Assembly (NCBI RefSeq): GCF_000209165.1
Contig: NC_009068.1
Span: forward strand, 2,728,001 to 2,792,000
Source of the DNA: Scheffersomyces stipitis CBS 6054
Lineage: Eukaryota; Ascomycota; Pichiomycetes; Serinales; Debaryomycetaceae
Reading direction: 5' to 3'
DNA length: 64,000 bases
Under the pieces are notes generated by a model. That model did not search any database, was not told the origin of the DNA, and saw only the letters and a list, made by a program, of their open reading frames with translations. Of this stretch, positions 10,619 to 20,111 are shown in pieces (within the stretch, counting starts at the first letter, position 1; each line of letters starts with the position of its first letter). The translations under genes were made by a program, and so were the position numbers.

Positions 10619-13600
10619 ATGTTTCTACTAAGTGAGATACAGAAACCAGACGCGATTCTCCACTCGCTCTACAATCCGCAAACAAATGTTCTAACACTAG
10701 CCAGAATCCACTCCATAGACTACTACAAGGTGGACCCCCAGACGGGGTCTAAGAAGCGAATCGTGTCCATAGCAATGGAGCATGCCATATTTGCCATAGC
10801 CCAGTACAAATTGAACTCTGTGGGCCCTGCTACTGTCGTTTTTTGTGACAATTATGGCCTATACCTCGTTTACAAAAATCAGAACCTGGCTTACGTCGTT
10901 AAGGAACTTACCAGATTGTCGCCATTGGGTCAGCAATTCTCGGTGGATTCTAGTCCCGTCATAGTAGTGGACCCAGCTGAAGTCCCTCGCTATATACTCT
11001 TGCATTGCTTTCAAGGTCTTGTTCATAAGATCGACATAGACCCATTTGTAGCGACTGAAGAAGTGCCCAAGGCAACAAAGAAGCCCAGACTCAAATCCAA
11101 AGTCAACACTCTGGCAATGGCACATGTAGAGTCGGTTTCTATTGGCTCGGTTGTTGTACTGAAAATGACAATGTTGAAGAATACTAGTGTAGATATAGTG
11201 GCCATTCTATACCGAGATTTCAACTTCAACTACTCGCTTCGTTACTGGTCTGTGAATAGCGAGACTCATTTTTTAAAACTTGCCCTTCAGCTCGGTGAGT
11301 TTGAAGAACCTCCGACAGGTATGTTGTCTCCAGAGCAAGGTGGATTGTTTGTCGTTTCAAGCACCAAGATATTCTACTTTCCTGGCCCAAAGAATACAGT
11401 CTATTTGTCTAACGAAGATATCGACTATTCTGTAGTTGTACGTAATAATGTAGTAACTAAGGATCTCACCCAAACAATGCCGAAAGATATCGTCAAGGAA
11501 TCTTTTGTCTCTCTAGAAGCTGTTGACAATTCACGAATAATGGTTACATCAAGCTCCGGTTCTACTTACATGCTATTCTACGTGATGACTCTGTTATCGG
11601 CCTCGATTACGGTGAAGCAGCTAAACTATATCGAGTTGGGTAAGTCCACAATCCCCATTGCAAATGGTCTTTTTCACATCAACAAAAACGTCTTTTTCCA
11701 AGCATCTAGAACTTCTCGTTCGGTGTTCTTTGAGGTGCTTCCCAATAAACCACATATTCTTGTGAAGTCACACATTGATTCTTCGCCTCCTTTACTTGAT
11801 ATTGTTGTGGATAGTGAAGCAATTGAAACTTTCTATTCCAGTCATGGTGGAGAAAACGGCGGTGAACTAAGAAAATATTCGAAACCTAAAAGGGAAGTCA
11901 ATATTATTGACAGTCAACGAATTTCGTCATTACCCAGGCGGATCTTGTATGCTTCAGAATCAGAAATCGTTACGATGAATGTAGATGGGCTGAAAGATAC
12001 TTTTGAATGGGATGGAGAAGAGCTCTCAAAGTCAACTTCTTCGGATATTCAAATCGATAAGCTCTTGCAATATAAGTCACTGTCTGGATACAAGATCTGT
12101 ATCACAGAAGAAGCAGTTTTGGTAAATAATAGAACAAAATTGCGGGATGAAATTGTGTATGGAGTGGTCTCAGACAAGGGTAGCTATTTGGTACGCAACT
12201 CAAAGAACGAGTTGTATCTTGCTAGACAACATAGCAAACCCGTTAAAGTAGCCGAATTGGAATCAACAGTAGCCGATCTACTTGACTTATCGAACTCTCT
12301 TGTGTCAGTAGTAGCTGATTGGAAGGGAAAGTGCTATTTGATTGTTTCTGGCAATAATCTACTTGTTCATGATATATCTTCAAGTTTTCTTGGAGTGAAC
12401 AACGAGCCGCAAGTTATACATTCTACCATATTGGTCAAGAGTGGAAAGGAGAATATAGTGGAAATGCTTGTTCATCTTCAAAGTGGTATTACATTGGCAT
12501 ACGAATTCAATTACAAATCTGGTAAGATTATTCTGGGGAAAGAAATTACTTCATCGAAGATACCTCAGCAATTTGTCAAAAGTGGTGATGGTAGTATACT
12601 ATTGTTTAGTGAACAAGGAGCAATTGGATTACGAAAGGATACTCGATCGCAGAGTTGGATGGCATTTGAATACTCAAGTAAACTAACGAATTTACATGAC
12701 ATGTTGTTTTTGTCTTCTAACACCTTCGCTGTATTAAAAGGTGTCAATTTGGAAGTTTATTCGGTTCAGTCAGGGTTTGAGGGAACGGATTATGCAATTT
12801 CATCGATTTTTACCACTGATGCTTGCACCAGAGTGTTGCACTTTCCGGAATATAACTGGATAGTATCCATCTATTCGGGATTAAGATACTACGATTACGA
12901 AGGAGTGAAGCGGTATACATACTTGAAATTAATAGATAGTTCAAAGATGCGTACTCTCCACAAATTCCACTTCAAGGACAATGTTAATCTAGAATTTGTT
13001 GACTTGTGCAGATTGCCATCAGATGGCGAAGAAGATGAGGAGGAACTGGTTATTTCATTTCTTGCTCTTGTTAACAATAATAACGACAAGCCTATACTTG
13101 AGTTTCACATAAGCTCTAATAAAATTAGGCTTGTTCATGGATATTCGATTTCTGGTTTGAAAGGTAGTTCTGAGCTAACACTGCTGTCAATCAGCATTTT
13201 AGATGAGGAAGAGTCTACGTTCCTTATTTCGGGAAATTTTGTATTTGTATGTCAAAGAACCAACGACCTTGGCGAAGTCTCTTGGGACTATGTCAGAGAG
13301 ACGCTCAAAATGGTTCCAGTCCATGCTGTTGCTCAGGCAATTATTAGCAATGATGAAGCTGTAATTGGTGACGCAGTGAATGGGCTATTGAACTATAACA
13401 GGACAATGGCCGATCTGAAGCTTAAAAATATACCTTTGCAGTATGAACATTACTTGATGTCGTCTGTTTCGGCTTTCCTGTCATATGTGATAACTGGGGA
13501 TTGTATTGGAAACGTCTCTTTGTTAGAAGGAACTAATCAAGTTGCTGCCTTCAATGTAGGAGAGCAGGTGAATGTTGTTAAGAGTTGTGCACGAGAACTC

Positions 13601-13957
13601 AGCAACAACTCTAAGCACTTTCAACAAAAATTCGGTGGCTTGCGTCAGCTTGCCTATATTGGAACAGTTAACGGTGGGATCTATAAGCTAAGTGAGGTAT
13701 TTGAAAATCCTGAAGAACCGGTGTTGGATCAGGTTGCTACTGCAGAATGGGCCAAGACTGATTGGAAGATGTTGGTTAAGAATAGAGATGGAACGTTTTT
13801 GCGAAAACCAGCTATCGATACAGTTACTGTGGGACAAATTCAACATTTCTTGGAATTATCAATAGGTCTGGGCACACTGAGAAAGTCGAAGAAGAAGGCT
13901 GATAATGGAAGTAAAACAAAATCAAAGTTAAGTAGCATTATTTACGAAGCATCATGA
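10619..13957 (+). CDS. DDB1/MMS1/CPSF-A family beta-propeller protein
   Basis: The 1112-residue product lacks membrane segments. Near the N-terminus it has a pattern typical of the Mms1/DDB1/CPSF160 N-terminal propeller: a predicted strand VVVDP followed by a RYILLHCFQGLVHKIDID strand pair. The C-terminal part contains LRQLAYIGTVNGGIYKL, which fits the final propeller and CPSF-A-type C-terminal domain (FGTVNGSI-like). Proteins of this build serve as adaptors for cullin ubiquitin ligases (DDB1, Mms1), splicing (Rse1) or 3'-end formation (Cft1). At 1112 residues it is nearer to DDB1 and shorter than Rse1, Cft1 or S. cerevisiae Mms1 (around 1350-1400). A DDB1/Mms1-type adaptor is my best guess, but sequence divergence is high and I give no symbol. 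Confidence 0.65.
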   Translation: MFLLSEIQKPDAILHSLYNPQTNVLTLARIHSIDYYKVDPQTGSKKRIVSIAMEHAIFAIAQYKLNSVGPATVVFCDNYGLYLVYKNQNLAYVVKELTRLSPLGQQFSVDSSPVIVVDPAEVPRYILLHCFQGLVHKIDIDPFVATEEVPKATKKPRLKSKVNTLAMAHVESVSIGSVVVLKMTMLKNTSVDIVAILYRDFNFNYSLRYWSVNSETHFLKLALQLGEFEEPPTGMLSPEQGGLFVVSSTKIFYFPGPKNTVYLSNEDIDYSVVVRNNVVTKDLTQTMPKDIVKESFVSLEAVDNSRIMVTSSSGSTYMLFYVMTLLSASITVKQLNYIELGKSTIPIANGLFHINKNVFFQASRTSRSVFFEVLPNKPHILVKSHIDSSPPLLDIVVDSEAIETFYSSHGGENGGELRKYSKPKREVNIIDSQRISSLPRRILYASESEIVTMNVDGLKDTFEWDGEELSKSTSSDIQIDKLLQYKSLSGYKICITEEAVLVNNRTKLRDEIVYGVVSDKGSYLVRNSKNELYLARQHSKPVKVAELESTVADLLDLSNSLVSVVADWKGKCYLIVSGNNLLVHDISSSFLGVNNEPQVIHSTILVKSGKENIVEMLVHLQSGITLAYEFNYKSGKIILGKEITSSKIPQQFVKSGDGSILLFSEQGAIGLRKDTRSQSWMAFEYSSKLTNLHDMLFLSSNTFAVLKGVNLEVYSVQSGFEGTDYAISSIFTTDACTRVLHFPEYNWIVSIYSGLRYYDYEGVKRYTYLKLIDSSKMRTLHKFHFKDNVNLEFVDLCRLPSDGEEDEEELVISFLALVNNNNDKPILEFHISSNKIRLVHGYSISGLKGSSELTLLSISILDEEESTFLISGNFVFVCQRTNDLGEVSWDYVRETLKMVPVHAVAQAIISNDEAVIGDAVNGLLNYNRTMADLKLKNIPLQYEHYLMSSVSAFLSYVITGDCIGNVSLLEGTNQVAAFNVGEQVNVVKSCARELSNNSKHFQQKFGGLRQLAYIGTVNGGIYKLSEVFENPEEPVLDQVATAEWAKTDWKMLVKNRDGTFLRKPAIDTVTVGQIQHFLELSIGLGTLRKSKKKADNGSKTKSKLSSIIYEAS

Positions 13958-14565
13958 GTATATAAATTTAGAATACGAACTAACAGAGTTGTAAAAGGAA
14001 AGAAGAGAATTCCGTAACGACTTTATTTGTTGTCAAATACTTTTCTTCTGTCTGTTGAGTGATATGAAATCCATAGACAATTCACTATGGTTGCAAAATT
14101 GAAATAAAATCCTGTGGAACACTTTTCATGGTGGAAAATCGGGTACAGGATTCTTTGATAGCGTTGGTTTCCGAGGAGAGTGCCCTCGGATTGGACGTTT
14201 TCGAATTTCTAAATGGAAAGGTTTGCCTTAGCTGACTTACACTAAAAATTGCCAACTGCATGCTCAAAAGTAGACCAAGATTAACAGTCCAATCAAGTCT
14301 CTAGAGAATCTTGAATTCTACTTTAGTGACTACTATAGAGCCCAAATCCAGCAAAATCCATGAACGGAATACGAGAAGTTTTCCACATGCAGGTTGCTGG
14401 CATTTCAAGATTCTCACGTGACTGATGAGGTTGTTTGGAAATTTGTGTATGAAATATTTACATTGATCGAGTATTTTGTCAACACCTGTAGCATCAACAT
14501 AAAAGCAACACCTCAACTAATTGGGTTTCTTTTTGTTCGTAAGTCCATTGTTGATAACTTGCAAA
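13958..14565. other. intergenic, DDB1-like 3' end / NUP85 promoter
   Basis: No gene is visible. It contains a CACGTG E-box (14415-14420) in TCACGTGA-like context, 146 bases before the NUP85 ATG, a candidate Cbf1 site. The rest is AT-rich with no clear structure. Confidence 0.5.
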
Positions 14566-16854
14566 ATGTCGGACAATTTTGAGAGAAATTTCGACGACAT
14601 CGAGATGTTGGAAATTCCAGATGATGAATCGACCTCCGAGACCGAAGCCATTTCTGATTCATCGTCCAATAACTCCACGAAAGTCGCAGACAGGCTGTTA
14701 TATTCGCAAGAGAAGTCGTATGTGGATCTTCAAGAATGGCTTGACTCGACAATACCGCTTGAGTTCAAGTTTGACAAGAAGCAGTATGACCAAACGGTAG
14801 GAATCAGCGATTCCTACTCACAGAACTATGTCAAATATGTCAACTCTCTCTATAAATTGATAGAAGGAATCAGCAAAAGCGATATTACCAGAATAGAATT
14901 AGAAAAGGAAGACGCTCCTATCGGATTTACAGAGATAGACGACGTGAATTCCACTAGAATCGACAGAGATTCGGTTTATAAAGATATCGATTCTGCTTTT
15001 GGCTCCATTGTCGAGAGTCTTGGGGTTTTCCTTGCAGAAATTGCGGACGAAGAAACAGTCGATGAGTCGTACTTGCTTCAATTACATAGTTTGCTATACA
15101 TTTTACAATGTTTGCAATCCAACTACTTTGTTAGTGATGTCAAACTCAAGCCAGAATTACTAGCTAAGTGGGTCAATGGATTCTACCATAAACCCACCAA
15201 CGAGTTGACAGAAGCTGTCATGATAAATACGCCGACTCCCTACACACATCCACAATTCTGGAACACGTACTTGAGCCAGCTTGTGTCACGGGGTCTCCTT
15301 TCGCAGGCTGTAGAAGCCATTACTCATTCTCAGTATGAGCAATTGGAAGCAGAAGTTCCTGAATTGTACTCCGTGATTTCCGACCTTGTACTCTTATTAG
15401 GTAACTACGAGCCTTTATGCCTAAAGGGTCTGTTTTCCGAATGGAAGCTTGCTGCCTGTGAATTCAGAGATTCGTTGGCCAAGGTATCAGTAGAGTCTGA
15501 GAATCCCCAGCATACAATCATGCTTAGCCAGATCTATGATGTTGCTTCTATTATGACTGGTTTGTCCAAGACTATCGCAGCCCACTGCGAAACTTGGTAT
15601 GAAGTCTATGTTGCTCTTGCGTTGTACAAAATCAGGGATGACAATGAGCTCTACAAGGAATTCTACAATATAGCTATACTGGAAATACCACCTGCCTCTT
15701 TTGAAGTAGACACCTCTGACATGTCGCAAATATGTGAAGACTGTTTCAAAAACATCCTCGACGAAAACTTCTTGAAGGTGATAAAGACTATGCATGACAT
15801 CGAGCCTGCCACGGCATCGTATGTTTCCAAGTTGTTGGAGTTGCGATCTTATTTGACCAACTACTACTCCGTAGCCAGCAACTCTAAGGACATTGATGCT
15901 TTGCTCAACAAAAGAACCATTTCGGAGTACTTTTTGACCAGACACGCGTTCGAATGCTTGAATATCCACAGCTTAGTTCCCGTAGGCATAGGTTTGTTGT
16001 TGAATGGAGACATTGCTATTTCAGAGCAATCCAAGACTCACAACCGTAATGTCATAAAGGACTTCCTTCCTCATTTCAAGTCTTTAACCAACGATGACTT
16101 GGAATGGGCTCTAACAATTTGTGCTCAGTTGAACTTGTTATCCACTGCAAGGGAGTTGTACTATATTAGTGGCTTGAAGTCGTTGAACGACGGGTATATC
16201 TTCGAAGCATTGAACATGTTTGTCAACTGTTACGACCCTACTTCTATAGAAGAAGACGGCAAGAGTGATGGTATAAAACAGGTACATCGTATTGTGTGGG
16301 ATATGATTTTCCAAGACAGTTTGGTCAACAACAGGCCTGTGGAGGATGATTTGATCAATAATATTGTCACTAACAATGTTGACAAGTCGTTGAAGATACA
16401 TCCAGTGATCAGACAATGTTTGTCGCCGTATGCTGTTTTGCACGACTTCTTTGCTCATCTTGAGTCCGACGATTTATCTCTGGCAAAGAAGTTCTCCAAG
16501 TTGATTCATATCTTGAAGTTCAACTACTTGCCCAAGAAGTTCTGTCCGTTGTTGCTCTGTCAATATCTTCCTTTTTTGAATGACACCAACTCTGTTTTCC
16601 AACTTCCAGACTTGATTGTCGTTATTGACGTCATTGACAGCTTCTACTCGCAGGCTACTGCTGAAGAGTTGAAGGAAGGCGAATCATTGTACCAATATTC
16701 CATAAACCATATCGAAGATGTAACGGAGCCATATGACTGGAGAGTAACCCTACAGAAGAAGAATATTGACATCCCAACCAATCTCAAAGAACTTTCTAAG
16801 ACGATAAGAAACGCTATCGTAGCCAAGATTGGAAAAGTATATATGGAGACTTAG
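14566..16854 (+). CDS. NUP85: nucleoporin of the Nup84 (Y) complex, Nup85
   Basis: The 762-residue product begins with an acidic Ser-rich stretch (about residues 1-50) and then is almost wholly alpha-helical, without Cys-rich or membrane segments. Segments such as FWNTYLSQLVSRGLLSQAV and a following tryptophan-containing helix (SEWKLAACEF) match the alpha-solenoid of Nup85, a scaffold subunit of the nuclear-pore Y complex. Length is close to the 744 residues of the S. cerevisiae protein. I place the start at 14566 (AAAATGTCG) because the frame upstream has no ATG. The solenoid family is weakly conserved, so identity rests on length, composition and these patches. Confidence 0.72.
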   Translation: MSDNFERNFDDIEMLEIPDDESTSETEAISDSSSNNSTKVADRLLYSQEKSYVDLQEWLDSTIPLEFKFDKKQYDQTVGISDSYSQNYVKYVNSLYKLIEGISKSDITRIELEKEDAPIGFTEIDDVNSTRIDRDSVYKDIDSAFGSIVESLGVFLAEIADEETVDESYLLQLHSLLYILQCLQSNYFVSDVKLKPELLAKWVNGFYHKPTNELTEAVMINTPTPYTHPQFWNTYLSQLVSRGLLSQAVEAITHSQYEQLEAEVPELYSVISDLVLLLGNYEPLCLKGLFSEWKLAACEFRDSLAKVSVESENPQHTIMLSQIYDVASIMTGLSKTIAAHCETWYEVYVALALYKIRDDNELYKEFYNIAILEIPPASFEVDTSDMSQICEDCFKNILDENFLKVIKTMHDIEPATASYVSKLLELRSYLTNYYSVASNSKDIDALLNKRTISEYFLTRHAFECLNIHSLVPVGIGLLLNGDIAISEQSKTHNRNVIKDFLPHFKSLTNDDLEWALTICAQLNLLSTARELYYISGLKSLNDGYIFEALNMFVNCYDPTSIEEDGKSDGIKQVHRIVWDMIFQDSLVNNRPVEDDLINNIVTNNVDKSLKIHPVIRQCLSPYAVLHDFFAHLESDDLSLAKKFSKLIHILKFNYLPKKFCPLLLCQYLPFLNDTNSVFQLPDLIVVIDVIDSFYSQATAEELKEGESLYQYSINHIEDVTEPYDWRVTLQKKNIDIPTNLKELSKTIRNAIVAKIGKVYMET

Positions 16855-17340
16855 TTATAAAAGTAGCTGATAGTAAAGGTAATAATAAATAGTGCAACAC
16901 TATATAACTTTAGCTCTGTATTCGAATGCTCCATTCCCACTCAGCTCTATATCCTCTAAAACTAGACTCATGCTACTAACTTGTAGGTAACATTTGTACA
17001 TATTACTTAATATCATATCCAACACGGTATCAGCCTACATGTAATACTTTTCGATATATGATATTGAAATTCAACTAACAGAGAATTGACAAATCAAAAC
17101 CAAGGAGCGACTCCCAGGTCTCTATAAAAATAAATGAAGAAACCATCCGTATGGATGCATTTTAGATGTCTGATTTCAGTGAATTAAAAAAAATGAGTCT
17201 AACTATGATAAAACAATAATAGATGAATATTGAAATTTCGTTTTTCATTGGTTCGATTAAATATGATGTGAATGAGAGGGAATCCGTATAGACAGTTCAA
17301 CAACAAATATATTCATTGTGATGTTGCCTATCGTCATTCT
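16855..17340. other. convergent 3' region, NUP85 / VMA3
   Basis: These 486 bases lie between two convergent genes. They are AT-rich with TATATA-type stretches usable as yeast 3'-end signals. I see no gene, although the far end gives short antisense frames over VMA3. Confidence 0.5.
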
Positions 17341-18467
17341 TTAACACTTCACATCTTGAGCGGCCTTAGAGTTCAACAACAAGGCGACAATCAAACCGTA
17401 CAAACCCAAGACTTCGGCGAAAATCAAAATCAAAATCATACCGACGAACAATCTTGGTTGTTGGGCGTTACCTCTGACACCAGCGTCACCAACGATACCA
17501 ATGGCGAAACCAGCAGCCAAACCGGACAAACCAACAGATAAACCAGCACCCAATTGGATGAAACCAGAGTACAAAGGCAATTCTTGCTTCAACCCATCTG
17601 ACACCAACACAGATACGACCAATCCGTAAATGGCAATGATACCGGCCATAACGACAGGAACAACGTTCTTGACCAACAAGTCTGGTCTAGTGACACAAGT
17701 GGCACAGATACCGACACCAGACTTAGCCGTACCGTAGGAGGCACCGAAACAGGTGAACACGATGGAGGCGGCACAACCGATGGCTCCAAAGAAGGGAGCG
17801 TAAACTGGGCTAGAAGGGTTAGTATTAAGCAGACGAACAGTGGCGAAAACATTATCGAAAAAGAATCAATTAACCATTAGATCAGGATACGGATGCAATT
17901 ATTAATGATGGATACTGACAGCAGAGAGTACTAGGAGTGGACAGCATGAGTAGATTGCAATTGATATAAAGAAGGGTACAACTTAAAGATCCTTAGCACT
18001 TAATGATACAACGACGGGATAATGACACTTAAAGCGCCTAACTGCACTGAGAATCTATAGGAATCAACTGAATACCATACACAACGATGTAGGTTTATTG
18101 GCTCTAGCATTCCATAGAGTCACTGGATACTTAGTTTCCGATGGTGAAATTAGAGGCACCTCAGTCATGTATCACTATCTGATTAACCGATATGAGATGG
18201 TGATGCAGAAAGCCGGAAAACTTTCCATCCGGGCCAATTGACACTTCAGCAGTGTTTCAACTAGGTGAGTAGCTCACCATGATTGGCGATATCACGATTT
18301 CCGCCTCTGGATGTCGAATCCCTGAACACATGTGTTGTTTGGGCAATGCTCAGAAATGGCTATTATTGGAGGAAAGGAGATCACTGAATTCGATAACCAG
18401 AGATACGTCCGCGGCCGAGACTTCGCCAATCGGCTGACACGTTATACACATACCATAAATCAGACAT
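17341..18467 (-). CDS. VMA3: V-ATPase proteolipid subunit c, two exons
   Basis: Read as complement(join(17341..17809, 18454..18467)), this gives 160 residues, exactly the S. cerevisiae Vma3 length. The first exon is only 14 bases (ATG TCT GAT TTA TG) and the second starts with C, giving [14 protein letters not shown]. Four hydrophobic helices follow. The proton-carrying glutamate is Glu137 in [12 protein letters not shown]. Subunit c forms the rotating membrane ring of the vacuolar proton pump. The internal block [19 protein letters not shown] and the C-terminus match Vma3 rather than Vma11 or Vma16. In the long exon alone the frame would have to begin at a GTG, so the small exon is needed. 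Confidence 0.97.
17810..18453 (-). other. VMA3: intron in VMA3 (644 nt)
   Basis: On the minus strand the donor is GTATGTG beginning at 18453, the branch point TACTAAC lies at about 17823-17817, and the acceptor CTTCTAG ends at 17810. It splits a cysteine codon (TG/C). The interior is long for a yeast intron, but no snoRNA boxes were apparent to me. Confidence 0.93.
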
Positions 18468-19172
18468 ATTGACTTGGGAAATGATAAATTGAAGTAGAAG
18501 TAGAGAGGTGGTTGAATTGGAGAAGCAGCGACTTATCTCCAATCTCCTTAATGTTTGATGAATGAACAAATTTGTTGGAGCGAGTATGCAGGAGAGCACC
18601 TGGGAAGACTGTGAGTTACGCTGGAGGCAGAGAGCATGAGAATATAGAGAGTGTAGCTCCTAAATAGCATGGGAATAAATGGTAGAGAAGATGCTGAAGA
18701 ATGTACGGGGACATTTCAATGTGTAAGGGGACTAGAGATAGGCAATTTTCAGATGTGAAGTGATATTGGGAGTATCATCTGTACTGTCTCTACAATAGCG
18801 AGAATCTGATTTTTAAAGGATAGAGATAGGGAGGAATTGCGGTAAATCTGAGTACTGCTAATAATATCGCTCTAAATGGTGAGGTACAGCAGAAATTAGC
18901 GAGAATAGCGAGAAAAGCAAGAGTTCTGAAGTAACGAGAATAGCGAGAGAAAGTGCGACATTTTACAGGCATCTCCAGCTCCCCAGCAAAAATGTCTCCA
19001 TGCAGTGCTCGATGAGACAACTGAAAAATTTCTGCTAGCATCGCTACCATTGCAGCTCCATGCAAAAAACCGTTTAGCATCTTCTTCCTTTTCACTTGTT
19101 TCCCTTTTTTCTTCATCTACTGGCGAGCATTTGCAAGGAGCCTTACACTACACATCACATCATCTCATCATC
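18468..19172. other. divergent promoter, VMA3 / SNU13
   Basis: No gene is visible. It contains three exact copies of AATAGCGAGA, a near copy, and one GCGACATTT, listed separately. A short frame running into SNU13 from 19005 has only a non-ATG start and is discounted. Confidence 0.6.
18794..18963 (+). promoter_or_regulatory. AATAGCGAGA cluster and GCGACATTT in SNU13 promoter
   Basis: AATAGCGAGA occurs exactly at 18794-18803, 18904-18913 and 18939-18948, with TTAGCGAGA at 18896-18904 and TAACGAGAA at 18932-18940. GCGACATTT follows at 18955-18963. The same 10-mer occurs three times before TFA1. No factor is known to me for it, so function is an inference from clustering. Confidence 0.5.
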
Positions 19173-19553
19173 ATGTCTGCCCCAAACCCAAAGGCTTTCC
19201 CATTGGCTGATTCTGGCTTGTCCCAGCAAATTCTCGATGTCGTTCAACAAGCCCAGAACTTGAGACAATTGAAGAAGGGTGCCAACGAAGCCACCAAGAC
19301 CTTGAACAGAGGTATTTCTGAGTTCATCATCATGGCTGCTGACACCGAGCCTATTGAAATCTTGTTGCACTTGCCATTGTTGTGTGAAGACAAGAACGTT
19401 CCATACGTCTTTGTTCCATCCAAGGCTGCCTTGGGTAGAGCCTGTGGAGTCTCCAGACCAGTCATCGCTGCCTCGGTCACCTCCAACGACGCTTCTTCCA
19501 TCAAGAACCAGATCTACTCTATCAAGGACAAGATCGAAACCTTGTTGATCTAA
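19173..19553 (+). CDS. SNU13: U3/U4 snRNP 15.5K protein
   Basis: The 126-residue product equals S. cerevisiae Snu13 in length and belongs to the L7Ae/Nhp2 kink-turn-binding family. Visible family features include [12 protein letters not shown] (RNA contact loop), [14 protein letters not shown], and the specificity loop [14 protein letters not shown]. Snu13 binds the U4 5' stem-loop in the tri-snRNP and box C/D RNAs including U3, so it acts in both splicing and rRNA processing. The start at 19173 (ATCATGTCTGCC) yields the expected N-terminus; an upstream open stretch has no ATG. Leucine codons are almost all TTG, with no CTG, as in a highly expressed CTG-clade gene. Confidence 0.97.
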   Translation: MSAPNPKAFPLADSGLSQQILDVVQQAQNLRQLKKGANEATKTLNRGISEFIIMAADTEPIEILLHLPLLCEDKNVPYVFVPSKAALGRACGVSRPVIAASVTSNDASSIKNQIYSIKDKIETLLI

Positions 19554-20111
19554 GCGGTTTAGTTAGTGTATATTAGTAGTTCGTAATGAATGCTGAATCA
19601 GATCTACAATGTAGGGTGTAGTGCTGTAGAAATGTAACAATCTCAGATGAAAATCTCAGATGTAGAGCATGCTCTTATACTGTTAATTATACGGTTAAGG
19701 ACACTATCAATCCTATTCATTTGTGATTGTGAAGTATATCAATCTGCCAAACAGAGAGTCTGTGTGTTTCGACTGGGTTGACATTCATAAAAATAAGTCT
19801 CCAAAAATTCTTCTAGAACAGAAATTGATTTGCCCAATTTCATCATATCTATTGCCTAATTAGCCTTGGTATTACAACTACTGTATGCCTTCAATTGTAT
19901 GGCTCTAGTTGTATCTGTGCTACTCTCCTTCTCTATACTTTCTCTGTCATCTCGACTTCCGACTTCTCTCGCTCATCGCCTCCCGGATCTTTTCCGGAGG
20001 TCGAATCTATTTTTTTAACGATGAGATTTTTCACAACCAGTATACTTCCAAATCTACGACTTCAGCTATATTTGCACCCCCAGCCCAATTCGGCTCTTCT
20101 GCTGAATCTAT
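19554..20111. other. intergenic, SNU13 3' end / URB2 promoter
   Basis: No gene is visible. A TTTGCACCCC motif lies at 20071-20080, 32 bases before the URB2 start, and matches motifs at 2691, 6568 and 10449. Confidence 0.5.
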
